Assembly: GCA_036924285.1 (NCBI GenBank)
Contig: JAYKYS010000011.1
Location: 5,642,001-5,706,000 of the forward strand
DNA length: 64,000 nt
Source: Asterella californica
Lineage: Eukaryota; Streptophyta; Marchantiopsida; Marchantiales; Aytoniaceae
Direction of reading: 5' to 3'
The notes beneath the pieces are model-generated. The model did not search any database, was not told the DNA's origin, and worked only from the letters and a program-made list of their open reading frames with translations. Shown piece after piece: positions 21,760 through 34,687 of this stretch. Each line of letters begins with the position of its first letter. Positions within the stretch are counted from its first letter, which is position 1. Position numbers and translations under genes: made by a program.

Positions 21760-24180
21760 GAGGTCGAGATGGATGTGGGGGAGGTGCGAGAAACTAGCTC
21801 AGATAGCCGTCACTCGTGGATGTTACGCCCAGGATGTAAAGAAATGGCTGGATACTTTTTGTTTTGGATTTGTTTCTAAAAGCTGTTTAAAGCTTTGTGC
21901 TCTTACACTGATTACACCACCGCCTGCAGTACTCCGGGTCGCTAACTAGTACCCGGGCCAGCCAGCCCATGAGGATCAGCAGGTCTGGGTTCACCACCCG
22001 ACCGCAGAAACCCCCCCAAGCTTGGTTGGCTGGATACTGCCTGGATACTTAGGGCCCAGCGCACCTAGCGCTTTTGTGCTTACAGCTTGTTGGAAGAATC
22101 AAGGTCGATAATAAGCTTTGTCTGCGCGCTGCGCTAATCGATTGAGCTGAAAGAGCCTATTTCGTCTTATTTTTATTTTCTAGTCTTAAGGGTGTTTGTG
22201 AGGGAACCCTTATGGCTTTTTTTTCTCTGCGCCATAATCTGAACTGCGCCGGGAAGCTAAACTTCTTCACGATGGGCCCTCTTGCTTCGGGCTGACAGGC
22301 TTCTTACAAGCTTTTCAGCCAAAACACCCGATGCGCATAGTCCCCAAGGTCTTATATCGCTTGTGTGAAGTCCTGGTCACAATCACTTTGCAGTAGGAGA
22401 AGAAGATTCACTACTCTCAGAGGTCTAGAACTTGTCTTATGCATAACTCAGTACAGTATGCTCCGGTTCCTTGCCATCGGTTCTTTAGACAGACAGAGCT
22501 ACTGGTCCACCGCTTGAGCACATCTTTCGATGAATACAGTGAAGCCTAGGCTGATGGCAAAAGAAGAACCGAAAGAGAACAAGGTGCTACTATGCATCCG
22601 GTGCAGACAAAGCGAACATCGTGAGAGACATGGCCCGAGTAAATATATTGTACTAAATTGAATCATGTGAAGTCAAACAGAAAAAAATTTCATGTCCATG
22701 ATTTTCTTATCGTCTTCAGCTTGCAAAACGGACGGTTAGCTAGCTAGCTATAATGCAAAAGCACAGCAGTAAAGACCGAAACGGAGCACAGCAAGGCCAT
22801 GTAGCTCTCTGCTCCATCAATCAATCAGTTGATGCTGGAATAGGTAAAAGAAAGTTCGTTTAGCAGATTATTCTCGTGGCACGTGAGCTCAACCAGAAAT
22901 TTCTGAAGCAGGAAGACATTCTCAGCTGAGAATGCTTTTCCTCCTTCCTTTCGGAAGACCTACACTTTACACCATTCACTTTCTCCCCAGCGAATGCACA
23001 CCAAAGCTATTCGTATTCTCTAGGATTGCATAAAGTTGCATTCATTCATGATGTGATCATTAGTCTCTTGTATCTTTCTGTCGTTATCACCTAGGCCGGC
23101 CCGCCTCCTTGAAAAGAGCCTTGGAAGATGGAAAGAGCCAAAGGGGATCAAAAGAGGATCAATCCTTTGTGGGGTTTCCTGAATGTCAAAGTTCATCATC
23201 ATTACTTTACTGGTTTAGAACTTCCACTGCCGTTCTTTTCGTTCTCGGTATGTTCAAATCATTTTGATATACAAAGTTCAGTAGATTTGTAGCGAGTTCG
23301 AGTATGGATTCTTTTGGAGTGTTTGTTTACCATGACAATGTTCGTTTTTCTCTCTTTAGCATGATTTCTAGTTGCTTATGAAAAAGCTTGCCACCAACTC
23401 TCCTAGTATCAGCATGAATGTAACTTACTACTCTTCTTTCTTCTCGGTCCCTTTAATTTTATTTGGGAGAGATGTAAAACGTGTATTATTATTATTGTTG
23501 TAACTGGTGATGCTCAAGTGACCCGTAGACTATGAACCTTATATTCAAAGTTCTTTGCTCCTTGCATCGTCTGGACTTTTTCTCTCACTGATTCGTCTTT
23601 AAACATTGCAAACATGCACCATAATGCAAACATTTACGTAACGCATAACGCATGCATGGAGTTCCATGCGATGATATATATATATAACCAGGTTTTAGAA
23701 TAACACTCATCTCATGCTTGTCATACTACATGCACTTTGATGGTTCTTCAGCGGCACAAGTGCTGATTAGGATGCATACCTATGTCATCGGGAGAAAAGA
23801 AATCAGTGACTGAGATAATCTAATCCATCCTGAGACTCTGTCTTCTCTTATTGATTATGTTGGGAATCCGCCTGTCTTCTTTTCCTTGAATTTTGAATAA
23901 TATCTCATAGATCTCTACCAACAAATTACTTTCCACTCCATCTCTCCAATACAGATAATTAGTCATCTAAATACGTACCCAACTAAATTTTCCTGCAAAT
24001 GACTTTTACTTTATCAGAGATTTTCAAAAAACGTACACATGTGTAGATAGATACTTAAAGTTGTAAAAATATGCATGCATCAGCAAAACAGTTTACATGC
24101 ATGTACATGTAAAAGGATTCATGTGAACTTCATCACCGTGACACCTTCAAGATGGTAATTGTCCACTATCCTTTGTATAC
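21760..24180. other. intergenic, no gene seen
   Basis: No open frame with a recognisable product. The part at about 22080-23220 has a richer, less AT-biased texture than the DNA to its right, and an organellar origin was considered (see findings). From about 23220 onward the DNA is AT-rich, with TA runs near 23670. Confidence 0.5.
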
Positions 24181-24181
24181 A

Positions 24182-24355
24182 TTAGGGGGTGTCCGTTTTA
24201 ACCTTTCCGAAAGATTTTGGACTCGGGGGAATGAGTTACGACTTCGACCAGACTTTAGCGGGTGTTTTTTTTGCGAGCGTTTTTTTATTTACTCCTCACT
24301 CGTTTTGTCTATTTGTTTTTGCATAGAGAATTCTTATCTTCAGAATAATGATTCC
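24182..24355 (+). repeat. dispersed repeat copy 1 (GAGTTACGACTTC family)
   Basis: Starts TTAGGGGGTGTC, has the core GAGTTACGACTTC at 24233-24245, then CAGACTTTAGCGGGTG and a T-rich tail ending near AATGATTCC. The same order and spacing (about 49 bases from the GGGGTGTC word to the core) recur in the three other copies. Confidence 0.7.
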
Positions 24356-25028
24356 AAGTGACAAAGATAAAAAGTAATCAGTGAAGACATTGTACTCTCA
24401 GTTAAGAATGACGAACCAAAAGAAACTGCAGTTCATTAGAAAACTAGCATATATACTCTCTTCCATGTATATTCACCTCCTCCATCTTTCGATGGAGGAG
24501 AAAAATATACAGCATTTAATTTAGTACCTAATCTATTCGGCACGAAGGGTTAAGTATTAAATTAAACTCTGAATAATTTAACTGTATTCATGAGTACAGC
24601 TGACCGCAATTGTATCTTCTGAAGCGCGGCAGGCAAACCAAGACTTATGGTTTATTTCCTGCTCTCTTTGTGTTTCCAAACATGGACTAACAGATAATTT
24701 TATAAAATATTTTAATTACTTATCTTTACTTAATATATATATTTATTTAATATATATATATTCTCGATAACATTAAAGAACAAAAAGTTCCAGAGTTCAT
24801 CCAACATGCATATTTAAGTGCCCTCTCCAGAACCCTAACGGTCGCACCGATAAAAATTCAAAACCTGTCACACAATCTATCCGTCACCAGTATTTTTGGA
24901 TCCGCTTCTGTCGGCTGTCGCCTTCCTCTGATTTCCCATTCTCCCGGTTTGGATGTTTACCTTTCAACTGTCTGGGAATATTTCCACTTAACATTGTCCC
25001 CCGCTATTATTAAAACAAGGAAATAGTA

Positions 25029-25509
25029 CAGTAGTCTCCCGCTTAAGTACGCACTCATTTAGGTACGCATCCCAGTAAAGTACGCAATATTTTCCTAAAA
25101 AAATAGGGTTCAAGTTTATTCAGTTTATCATGTATGAATTGTCATTTGACGCAAGTTCTGAAGTTTTTTTCGTTTTGCTTTCAAGCTGAGAACCCGGACC
25201 TTATTTTGAAACAATCCAAACGACTTTCGAAGGTCATCAAAAGTTCCCTCAGCCTCCGCTTGAACCTCAGAGCAGATCAACTGATCTTCTATATCAAGAA
25301 CTTGCTTATAAAGTGACTCTAATCCCTTGAAAACAAAGCTGTTACAATCCCTTGAATACAAACCTCGTTGAGGCGTTTCTCGTTCGAGTTCTTCGACATT
25401 GCAGCCAAATCACGCGATTAGGGAATGATTCTTCTAAAGTGCGCAGTTACCGGCAAAGTACGCACAAACCTCCCAGGTTCAAGGTGCGTACCTAAGCGAG
25501 AGACTACTG
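25029..25509. mobile_element. pogo/Tigger-like MITE, TA-flanked
   Basis: Terminal inverted repeats start CAGTAGTCTC and agree at about 24 of 26 positions between 25029 onward and the reverse complement of 25509 backward. Both ends are flanked by TA (25027-25028, 25510-25511), the target duplication of the Tc1/mariner/pogo superfamily. The word AAGTACGCA or AGGTACGCA recurs three times near each end, as expected for transposase binding sites. The element is 481 bp long and has no transposase-length frame, so it is non-autonomous. Confidence 0.85.
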
Positions 25510-25649
25510 TACCGTACTGGCCATTGCCTTTACTATCGCGCAAGGGGTTTGCGATCAATCAATTAAAAGCATTTTTGTTCCTGACTGTAACACATCATTT
25601 GTTGTTCTAATAAATTCAATTTTAAGAGAAATACGTTGAAAACGCCGTG

Positions 25650-25689
25650 TACTGCTCTGCACTTTACAGGAGTAAAGTGCAGAGCAGTA
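25650..25689. repeat. perfect 18-bp hairpin with tetraloop
   Basis: TACTGCTCTGCACTTTAC (25650-25667) pairs perfectly with 25672-25689 around an AGGA loop. It lies 140 bp from the MITE above. Its function is unknown. Confidence 0.9.
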
Positions 25690-26504
25690 GAGAGAATAGA
25701 AGTATTTCGTGCAGTTTGAAGAATAATATAACTAGGATTTGTATTTTCTGGATCACTGAATTATTTAATGTGATAATACATATCACTACGGTATTTCAGT
25801 TAACTAGAATCGTCCACTATATCAAGCTAAGTTTCACTATCTTGACTAAACTGGGAAAATGACACACTAGTGAAACTACGTGATCCCCAGCTAGTCTGGC
25901 GGTCTAGTCACGCCCCAAGCACCACCAAACTGCTGAAAAAGAACTACCGAAGTGCAGCTGCTCCAGCTTCCTGGGTCAAGCAACAGGTAAACCCGTAAAC
26001 TCTAAGCTGTATAACATAAGATGCAATGTGCATTTTGATTCTGATGTATATCCTTTCTCTGCACGAGAAACTGACTAGAGAAGCAAAAAATTAAAATTAT
26101 GATCGGTATCAAGTCTCTTGCCGTGATGTGATGAATATGACATTTGGTGTAATGGTATTTTGATTTTGCTTCATGCTGCATCTTTAGGTGAAAAATGTCC
26201 TCATTAAAAATGGGAGGAAATAACGTGACTTTACAATATCTCAACAATTCTTTGAATAGACGTGTTGAGGATGGGAGATGGAGTGTTGAGAAAGCGGACA
26301 TTTTTGGCCCAAAGTCTAACTGTAATAGGCTCTTTTGTCTCTTCTAATAGGGGTGTTTAATATAAGAGGAAATATTCTTTAACAACTGAGAGAGAAAAAT
26401 CGTAGTCTTTTTACGGATAACTTTGTGTAGAATTGTGATTCACTTTGGATTGCTCTTGTGAATGAACATTGTGATTTCTTCATTAAATCTTTTTTAGTTC
26501 TGAC

Positions 26505-26717
26505 ACCTAGAATAATTACTGAGAAGAATAGATTTCTCTAATACAAAAACAAAGAGGCAAAAAAGTGAGAATTTATTTAGAAAATGGTTGCAATGTTTTT
26601 TTCTGACGCCTCTGGAAATGTTCGCAATAAACACCCGCCAAAGTCTGGAAGAAGTCATAACTCCCTCTTGCGAGTCAAGAGGGAAGTTATACAAAGGTTA
26701 TAACTTTGAGACCCCTC
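26505..26717 (-). repeat. dispersed repeat copy 2 (inverted)
   Basis: On the minus strand: GAGGGGTCTCAAAG, the core GAGTTATGACTTC (26651-26663), CAGACTTTGGCGGGTG, then a T-rich tail with CTTTGTTTTTGTATTAGAG matching copy 1. It faces copy 1 across 2.5 kb. Confidence 0.7.
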
Positions 26718-27015
26718 AAATGAATTTTGCTGACGGTGAGCCGTTTGTGTCTCTTTATCTTCCTTTCAGACATAGCGGAGTTTTGCCCCAACAAGACCGA
26801 AGAGACGGTTTGATCTCTTCCGGTCTGGATTATGATTAACTGTTTGTATTTTTTCTTGTTTTCTTTCGTCAACTTGTTAAAGTTTATTTTCAGCATGACA
26901 CTATTTTATCATGGAGTTTACTCGAGAGAGTACTATACCCAACACAGATGTCAATTTTACTCTCGATATATTGTTCATGAGCTGAACCTAAGTAGCCAAC
27001 TTGGGTTTCCCCTGT

Positions 27016-27104
27016 CTCTCGATCGGAGAGATGATAGGGATCGAGCTTGCACCTCCATGTTGGGAGGTGGATACTCTCCCTATCAAACTAACCCATTCTG
27101 GGTT
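27016..27104. repeat. cluster of three short hairpins
   Basis: CTCTC-GATCG-GAGAG (27016-27030); a longer interrupted stem from GATAGGG (27033) to CCCTATC (27084) with inner CACCTCC/GGAGGTG; and AACCCA-TTC-TGGGTT (27090-27104). Three stems within 90 bp suggest a structured RNA or the relic of one; no family is recognised. Confidence 0.6.
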
Positions 27105-28231
27105 AAACGCTTTCTTCTGAACTACGTTGGATTTCTACACAAAGTTTAACAACTGAGTCTGCTTTAAAATATCCATATTTACGACTATACCCTAATGACA
27201 TGGACAAAGTGTAAACCATGAACTGAAACTCCCTAGCCTATATCGACTAGTACAAATGAGATCCAAAAGAATGAAGAATTACAAGTCGCATTTTTATTGG
27301 CATAAAAACAAGATACCGAAAAATCATATAAAAATAATGATGAATCATAAAAGTTAAATAAAAGGAAGTAAAAATAATAACCCATAGAGTTTTCCATATT
27401 GGTTGTAAAATAATGTTATATTATTGTAAATACAATATTTATAATCTAAACTCTTACCTGGAGGTTGCAAGCAGTGATATAGTTATTTTGTAACCCATCC
27501 TTCACCTTTGTCCTATTCCGCTTCTTGGCTAAACATCCATATTGGTTATTCAAATGAATCATCCTTAGTACCTCGTAAAGCATGTTGAAAAAGGTTCTCA
27601 CATTCGCAATGTAATCTTTTCGTCTTTAATACTCATTATTTGTCAGCGTATGCTTATGCCTCACGAATGTTAGCTTACGAATGCCAAGCACTGATTTTCG
27701 CCTAACTACTTCATACTATACGAGCGTCTGCAGAATTCATGAATTATAGGCTTTTCGTTATTCCCAGCTTGGGAATACCGTTACGGCCCACAACCCACTC
27801 TTGGCAGGCACTCCTGCTATCCGTTACCCATTACGTGCCTTCCACTGAATTTCAAAAGCTGAAAGACGATCTTGAAAATTTATCACTTCCCATGAAAATT
27901 TAAAACAAAGATGGTCACATCCCACTCGGTGTTTCGTGATGCTATATTATATTGTATAGTGCATCATAATCGGTGCAATGTAGAATGGTGGTATTTTCTG
28001 GTTACTACCCGCACATGACTCTTTACAAGGCACTGTCCATCATGATATCGATGATCTTAACTGCTTGGTCGAATCCACGCATGGATCCACGTCACTAACG
28101 ACTCAAATGTTCTTCTGACGTACGAATAATATAGCGAAAATCATTTAACATAGTTTGCTTGCGCGGGATCATAAATCGTTTGACGTAGGTAGCTTTCATG
28201 GTCGAGCGAGGGAGCGACTATCATGAGAACT

Positions 28232-28303
28232 AGTACTGAAGTCGTAACTCCCTCCCGTTAGTCAAGAATCTTACAAAAAGTACTAGCTTTGACACCTATA
28301 ACA
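28232..28303 (-). repeat. dispersed repeat copy 3 (inverted, short)
   Basis: On the minus strand: ATAGGTGTCAAAGC, then the core GAGTTACGACTTC (28238-28250). Only the first 70 bases or so are recognisable. Confidence 0.55.
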
Positions 28304-28897
28304 ATGCATTTCTACCGTATTCCGTCCGTCCAACTCTACCTAGCATGATTAAAAGTCCCTATACAAGCAAATAGATATGTATTCAAGCTAAGAATCCTAA
28401 ATAATAGTAGAAATTTGGTTGATCATTTCTGTAATATGTTTGGTTGTTTGATGAGATACTTCTTAGTGATATATTGTTTGATCACACCTTCACTCACTAT
28501 AGAACAACAAAATATAAGGAGCTTGAATTATGTGTTATTCACCAATCAACTATTAGGTGGGTTTTATTTCTCTTCAATCTGCACTCTCTCCTTGTTGTTA
28601 CTAATATTAACATTGAATCCTACTTTCCATATCTGAGTCTGCATATCTATCCAGCATTGTACGGTTGGTACCCAGCTCAGAGTCGTTATCGTCATGTTTT
28701 CTCTCATCAGCAGACGATGAACAAGACCTTAATCTGAACTCATATAAGAAAAGAAAGAAGAAAAAGATAATGGGAAAGGGATATACAGAAAATATCCCCA
28801 GCAACCCAGCAACCTCCAAGACGCCAGAAAAAGTTTTGTTATCATGGTTCTTTCTACTTCTGGTTCAAAGTAAAACTAGTTCTTTCCATAAGTACTT

Positions 28898-29265
28898 AAC
28901 ATATTCTGAAAATACAGAAGAATCGATCAACTTACCTATGCCTTGTGCTCAAACCTTCAAAACATGCCAATCAATCTCGAGTACAGAACCTGCATAGAAG
29001 GTTATTAATATAACTTATCTCGTAACTTCTCAGATCATACACTGGCATGTGCTATCAATCGCAGAGGAGATATATTCGAAGAACATATTCTGAAAATACA
29101 GAAGAATCGATCACTTACCTATGCATTGTGCTCAAACCTTCAAAACATGCCAATCAATCTCAAGTACAGAACCTGCATAGAAGGTTATTAATATAACTTA
29201 TCTCGTAACTTCTCAGATCATACACTGGCATGTGCTATCAGTCGCAGAGGAGATATATTCAAAGA
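28898..29265. repeat. tandem duplication, 184-bp unit, two near-identical copies
   Basis: The unit starting AACATATTCTGAAAATACAG at 28898 recurs at 29082. Only about half a dozen differences are seen, so the duplication is recent. No coding frame crosses it. Confidence 0.93.
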
Positions 29266-29542
29266 AGTACCTTCGTTACAAATTAGAAGGCAAGCAGCAT
29301 AAACAAAATTATCCTACTCTCTCTCCTGATGGTTGAATTATTCAGCAACAGGCCAGTTAGACCGAGGAAGAGCCACCAACCCTACTCTACGACCAGTGAT
29401 CATGGAGGTAAAGCCCCCGTCCTTTTCCTGACTCTTTTAGGTTCCTGCTGAGCTTGACGAATCTATTGCGCGTACTGCTCACAACGATGATGGAGTGACG
29501 GGAACCGCGAGGTATAACACCAAAAGGTCTAATTTGTTTGCT

Positions 29543-29760
29543 ATTAGGGGTGTCACAGTTAAAGAATCTCTGAAATATTCGGGAGCCGTGGGAGTGAGTT
29601 ACGGATTCGGCAAGTCTGCGGCCAGTGTTTCCTGCGGGTATCTCAGTGAGGTATCTGCAGGAAAACGCTGCGGGCGTCTTCTTAAAGGCTGTTCACTGGT
29701 TTTTTCTGATATTTTTTGCAATGGATTCTCTGTTACTCTGAGTACTTATCTTGAGTTTAG
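29543..29760 (+). repeat. dispersed repeat copy 4
   Basis: ATTAGGGGTGTCACAG, then GAGTTACGGATTC (29596-29608), CAAGTCTGCG and a T-rich tail similar to copy 1. A 92-codon open frame (29495-29773) covers it, but because the same DNA is non-coding in the other copies I do not call that frame a gene. Confidence 0.6.
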
Positions 29761-30198
29761 AAACAGAAAATAATCAATGATAAAATTTTGATGTTGAATC
29801 TCGAGCGCGATCTAGAATGAGCCGCGGTTTTATACAAACTTACCCGTGACAATTTTACGTCCAGTTATCTCTCAGTCGTTGAAGAATCTTTTTTCTAAAC
29901 TCTGACACCCCCTATTACGCGAAAGATCTTTCTTCGTACGTGAAACCGGAGAAGACACTGACCACGACCGGCTTGTCGTGGACACCCGAGATGAAGACCT
30001 TGCTTGTAGAGGAACTCGCAAGGAGCTATACCTACTTAAGGCATGGAACTTGTTTGAGAAGTAAACCAAGTGAATACTCTTCACTGTACAAGTTATGTCA
30101 GTAAAGGGATCAGTCGACTCATCATCTCCCAAGAGGGGGGTTGTTATATACTCTAACCTATGGACAGAGGTTAGTCACTAGTCAGTCAGTTACTACAC

Positions 30199-30281
30199 AT
30201 AGAGATGTGCCTATAGAGGTGACTATAGATGTGACTTATAGAGGTAACTATAGAGATGACTATAGATGTGACTATAGACTA
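30199..30281. repeat. minisatellite, about 13-14 bp unit
   Basis: Six or so units of the type GACTATAGAGGT/GACTATAGATGT follow one another with small variations. Confidence 0.85.
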
Positions 30282-30299
30282 GACATTATCTTTAACAAC

Positions 30300-33200
30300 T
30301 ATTAGGTTCATTCAAACGTAGTTCGAAAAGCAAGGTTCGGGGTACCTGTAAACCTAATTTTATTTACATTACGATAATTATAAATATTTTTTTTCGAATT
30401 TTTACTGTAAAGCGAGTAAATTGTAAATTGTTATCTACGGTACATCCAGAGATAACACGTTCGCTTTACGATACACACTTCGTGGAGGTATGGAGGCCTT
30501 GTGGTTGAAATTTAGCCTTTAACTTTAAAATTTAGTATAGTGTTTGGTTAGAGTGCGATAAGCAGTAATTGTGATGATAACCAAACATCATCTATTGTGT
30601 CGAATATCGAGCATGAAGTAGATTAAGACCTTTCTATCCTGACAAGACTGGGGGTGCTGTTTCACAATAGTAATCTCTCTTATTAAAACTATTTTCTTCT
30701 CCTTTAGGCAGTTCTCGGCCTCCCAATCTCAGTAAAGTCTGGCAGTTATACTGGGTGGCAAGAAAGCACAAAAGAGTAAAATATTGTCTTCTTGCTGGAG
30801 ACAGCTGGACTGTTGGGTACTTGTGCTCGGCTTCTCTGTCCTTTCCCTTGTTTAACTTGCGGGTGATGTGGATTTCTGTCATTTGCCAAAGGGAATTCAG
30901 AAGTCGCAAAGTAGTAAGTAGTGACGTCGCTAGCCGTTCGTTGGAACTTGTAGGTCTGACCGTCAGTAGAGGCAGCCAGCCGTTTTCTTTTCTCTAAGTG
31001 TGGAAATTTGTTTTGCAAATTGCAACCAAACTAATCCTTCTGGGCAGGATTTATGTATAGCTTAATCTACTGGATTGCTTAAATAACTCACACTTCCGAA
31101 GCTTGCCGATGAACTGTGGGAAGAACTGTGGGCAGTTCATAACCAAGTCGATGTCATGCCACTTTATCACTTTTTGGGTTTCTTTTGGGTCATTTTTGAG
31201 TTATAACGTGGACTTTTCCTTGAAAATAAACTACAGAAAACAATAATAAAGAGAACCTTGTAATGGATAGAATGAAAGAGTAGAACGATGATAAAATATA
31301 GTTTTGAAATACATTGTTACGCTTGTAATGGAATTGCGATTTAACGATTTAACCAGATCTAAAATCTTTCCTCCTATTTTAACTGCCTAATAAGATAAAA
31401 TACAGTACACGATCAAAATTCCCCCTTCTCCTTCGGATTTCACAATCTACAGATAACCCTGCAAACGCATAGCAAAAACCCAGTGGTTAAAAAGAACCAC
31501 CTCTGCAAATACATTGAGAAATATAGACCTTAAATGGTTTAAGAGTCCATAAATTTCGTTACGGAAGTAATGAGAACGTGTCACTACTAAGAGGTTAAGT
31601 AGTGTGTGAAGCAAAGAATGAAACAATCTTTTGTATACTTGAAAAGTACAATCATGAGTGAGGTATGAACAACTTATTTGGAGCCGACATTCGACACACA
31701 TTTCTTCACACAATGTCATCTCGTGGGCAAATATACACATTCCGATACCCACAATCGGACAACCTCAAAACTTACAAGTTCTTGATCTCTAAATTGCCCA
31801 AACTCAGAAACATTGATTCATATATAAAATGCCCCATTCAGATAATGAACGAGTAAAGGAATGACAGAGGAGTAGACATTGAGCCCACTCAATCTTTTCC
31901 TGTGCCTCCCTGAGTTCTTCTCTCATTTTCAAGTTGTTGAGATTCGTTTTACGACAGAAACGAATAGAGATCAATGTCGGAGACTACAGTAGTATATAAT
32001 TTTGCACCGCATAGAAAAGTATTATCCCAGTGAGTTTCAGGGATATAGAGGGTTCAGTTCATCACGTCCGATCGACGACTGAAAGCTGTGACATGCAAGT
32101 TGACTGAACCATAAGTGTGCATGATTTTGTGTCTCTTTCTCGTCTATGAGCTTCTTTTGCACCAGTTCACTCCCAGTCGATCCTGCCAACTGGAGTGAGC
32201 ATCCAGCTTCTAAAGCGACACATGATTCAATGGGTCCTTTTGTTCGATTAGACATGTCGCATATATGAATGACGTAAAAGTTGTGTCGCATACGAATGCG
32301 ACTGGAGCGTTGATGGGTCTTTCGATAATATTGTCAATTCATGTATAAGTTCAACATCTACTTCCAAAGTTTGGGTTACGAGATATATTCTTCCCAGAAT
32401 GAGAGGAAACGACCCCACAAGTTAGTATTGAAGAATTCTTCGTGTTTGAGACTACTAGAAGTAAAAGCGAGCTTCAGAAGCAGAGATTTACTTGACCACA
32501 CCCCTAACACGTTTTACGGATTTGATCTCACCTTTTTTTTAACTTTGCGTTACTTGAACTACCCTTTGACTGCCAATAGTAGGTTCAGCAAGTCTACCGA
32601 TATGTAAAAACACTACACTAAGAAAAATGAAAAGTAATCTTAACTGATAATATGTTGTAAAAGTATCTTAAAATTTATTTTATTTAGATAAATGGCTGAA
32701 GGTTAAAATGCACTTCTTGCATTTTGATTACGTAATATTGTGACCTACAGAACTTGTCGTAACCAGTAAAGGGTAAGAACAAGTAGCACCAAGTTAAGAG
32801 GGTGCGGTCAAGTCTGAAAAACTTATTGGAGGTGAAATCAAGTAAATTTCTTGCTTCAGAAGTCATGGTTAAACATGAGTCACAACAGTAGACTTCACAA
32901 GAGGCAAGTATGTATAGATCAGTTGAGCTCTTTTAGCTTCTAGTCGGCCTCCAAACAAAAGAAGTTCTGCTTCATGCATCTCGTCCGGTACGAGAATGCT
33001 CTCCGGTGGACTCACTTTTGAAGTGTCAGTGTGCCATCAACGTACGAGCGAATCTAAAGACAGATATCATCAAACTTCAGTCATAACTGCATAGCTATCC
33101 TCTTTTGCTTACATTCAGAATCATCTTATTCTTATTCAGGCTTTGATGCTTTGAGACTACCGAAGTCAAAAGGTAACGCATGAACAAACTTTCTCATTCA

Positions 33201-34680
33201 ATTGGTAGTGTTCGAGATTCTGTTTTGCAACAACAGTTTGTAATTAGTAAACGATATAACGAAGTATTAATAATAAAACGTTCAGAGGAAAACTCCGATC
33301 ATAGAAAACCACATGGAGAGACGGGAATGTAATGCACGGTCCCATACTAGTAGGGCGTTTTAGGATTGGTAAAAATATTAATCCTTCTATCTAAAAAGTA
33401 ATAACCTTGTAGAATGTTTACGGCCACAGCTTACGGGATCACGCATCTAGGTTTCCCATTGAATTAGCCTCCTCTTCCTTACGGGGCAAAAGAAACTACA
33501 TGATTAGAGAATGAGAAGTACTATGTTGATCATCACATATGAAGTAAACTAAGATTAATACTACTTGCTTGAGAATAAATTAATTATCATTCTAGACCCA
33601 AAACACTTTACGTATTACTACGTTAACAAAGCTCACATTACTAGGTATAATATTAAACAAGGGTTTTTTTTTTATAGGAATTAGAGTTTTCCCGCTTAGT
33701 TATAAACTGACAGTGTAAATACAATCCTCTTTGCCATGCCATCTACCGGTAAAATTCTTAACACCAGTAACCAGACTACTCTTGCCATTTACTACTGGAG
33801 TTCTCTACACGAGAGAGTAAAGTGGGAAGTAGAGTATTTCCTGTCATTGGGTATTGATATTTCTTTTAGCTAAGAGAGAGTTTTCTTTAATAATAGTAGA
33901 ATAAGGTGTAATTTCCAAACAGTGCGAGCTATCGTGCAACCAGACGTTCTGTTAGGTATTCTGTTAAGCATTTTTGAATTTTGATATAGTGTAGAGCTGC
34001 TTGCTGGAGTTCATTCGCTTGAGAGATTCCACCGGAGAAATGATTTATGAAATTTATGAATCTTGATCTAGCCTTGAGGCAGTTCGGTGAAAATCGATGT
34101 AAGAGTTGGAACACTAGTTAATGAAATACAACATGTAATGATCAGTGCTTTATGACACTTTATAACTGTTAAGTTAAACGTTGATTTATGACCTTCTATT
34201 CACGTGATGTATAATATTTCCATAAATATAACGTCACTACAATACACCCAAAAACGAACAGGTTGATGGAAGTCGATGGTCTTCAAGCACAAACCTCAGT
34301 AAAAAGTAGAGCAACTATCCAACTCTGGACGAAGCCTACATCTTCCATCCTGCGCTACCGAATGCTGTAAGCTCTCCAATGAGAGTAAGTACGCTGTCCG
34401 TTCCATATAAACTGGTGTATACATGCGTGGTGATTAATCGTACTGTCGGACGGATAAGTTGCCTGAACTTGAACTGAGCTAACAAGCATGACCTTTACTT
34501 GACTTCTACACGAACCGCTAGAGGATTCAGTTCACTGCGTCCGTTTACAAAGCTCTATCGGCTTGAGTGGGTTTTTTTTCCCGAGTACTTTATCTTGGCT
34601 TAAAAAATCGTTATGTATACAGTAACTTTGTAGAGATTCTGGGATTAGGTTCCGTAATCTCACGATATTAGTTACTTAGA
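30300..34680. other. AT-rich intergenic DNA, no gene seen
   Basis: Only short, unrelated open frames of 60-101 codons and no domain. No LTR, tRNA or repeat of note was found by eye. Confidence 0.5.
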
Positions 34681-34687
34681 CGATGTC

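Noticed and set aside
21900..22030. 5S rRNA or tRNA relic in the GC-rich patch
   Set aside because: Words did not fit 5S or the tRNA A and B boxes in order.
25128..25361. Small minus frame in the MITE as a transposase remnant
   Set aside because: Contains no DDE or CENP-B helix-turn-helix feature that I can identify; too short.
28898..29265. CRISPR-like array
   Set aside because: Only two long units with no spacers, in eukaryotic DNA.
29495..29773. 92-codon frame as a gene
   Set aside because: Mostly covers copy 4 of a dispersed repeat that is non-coding in the other copies.
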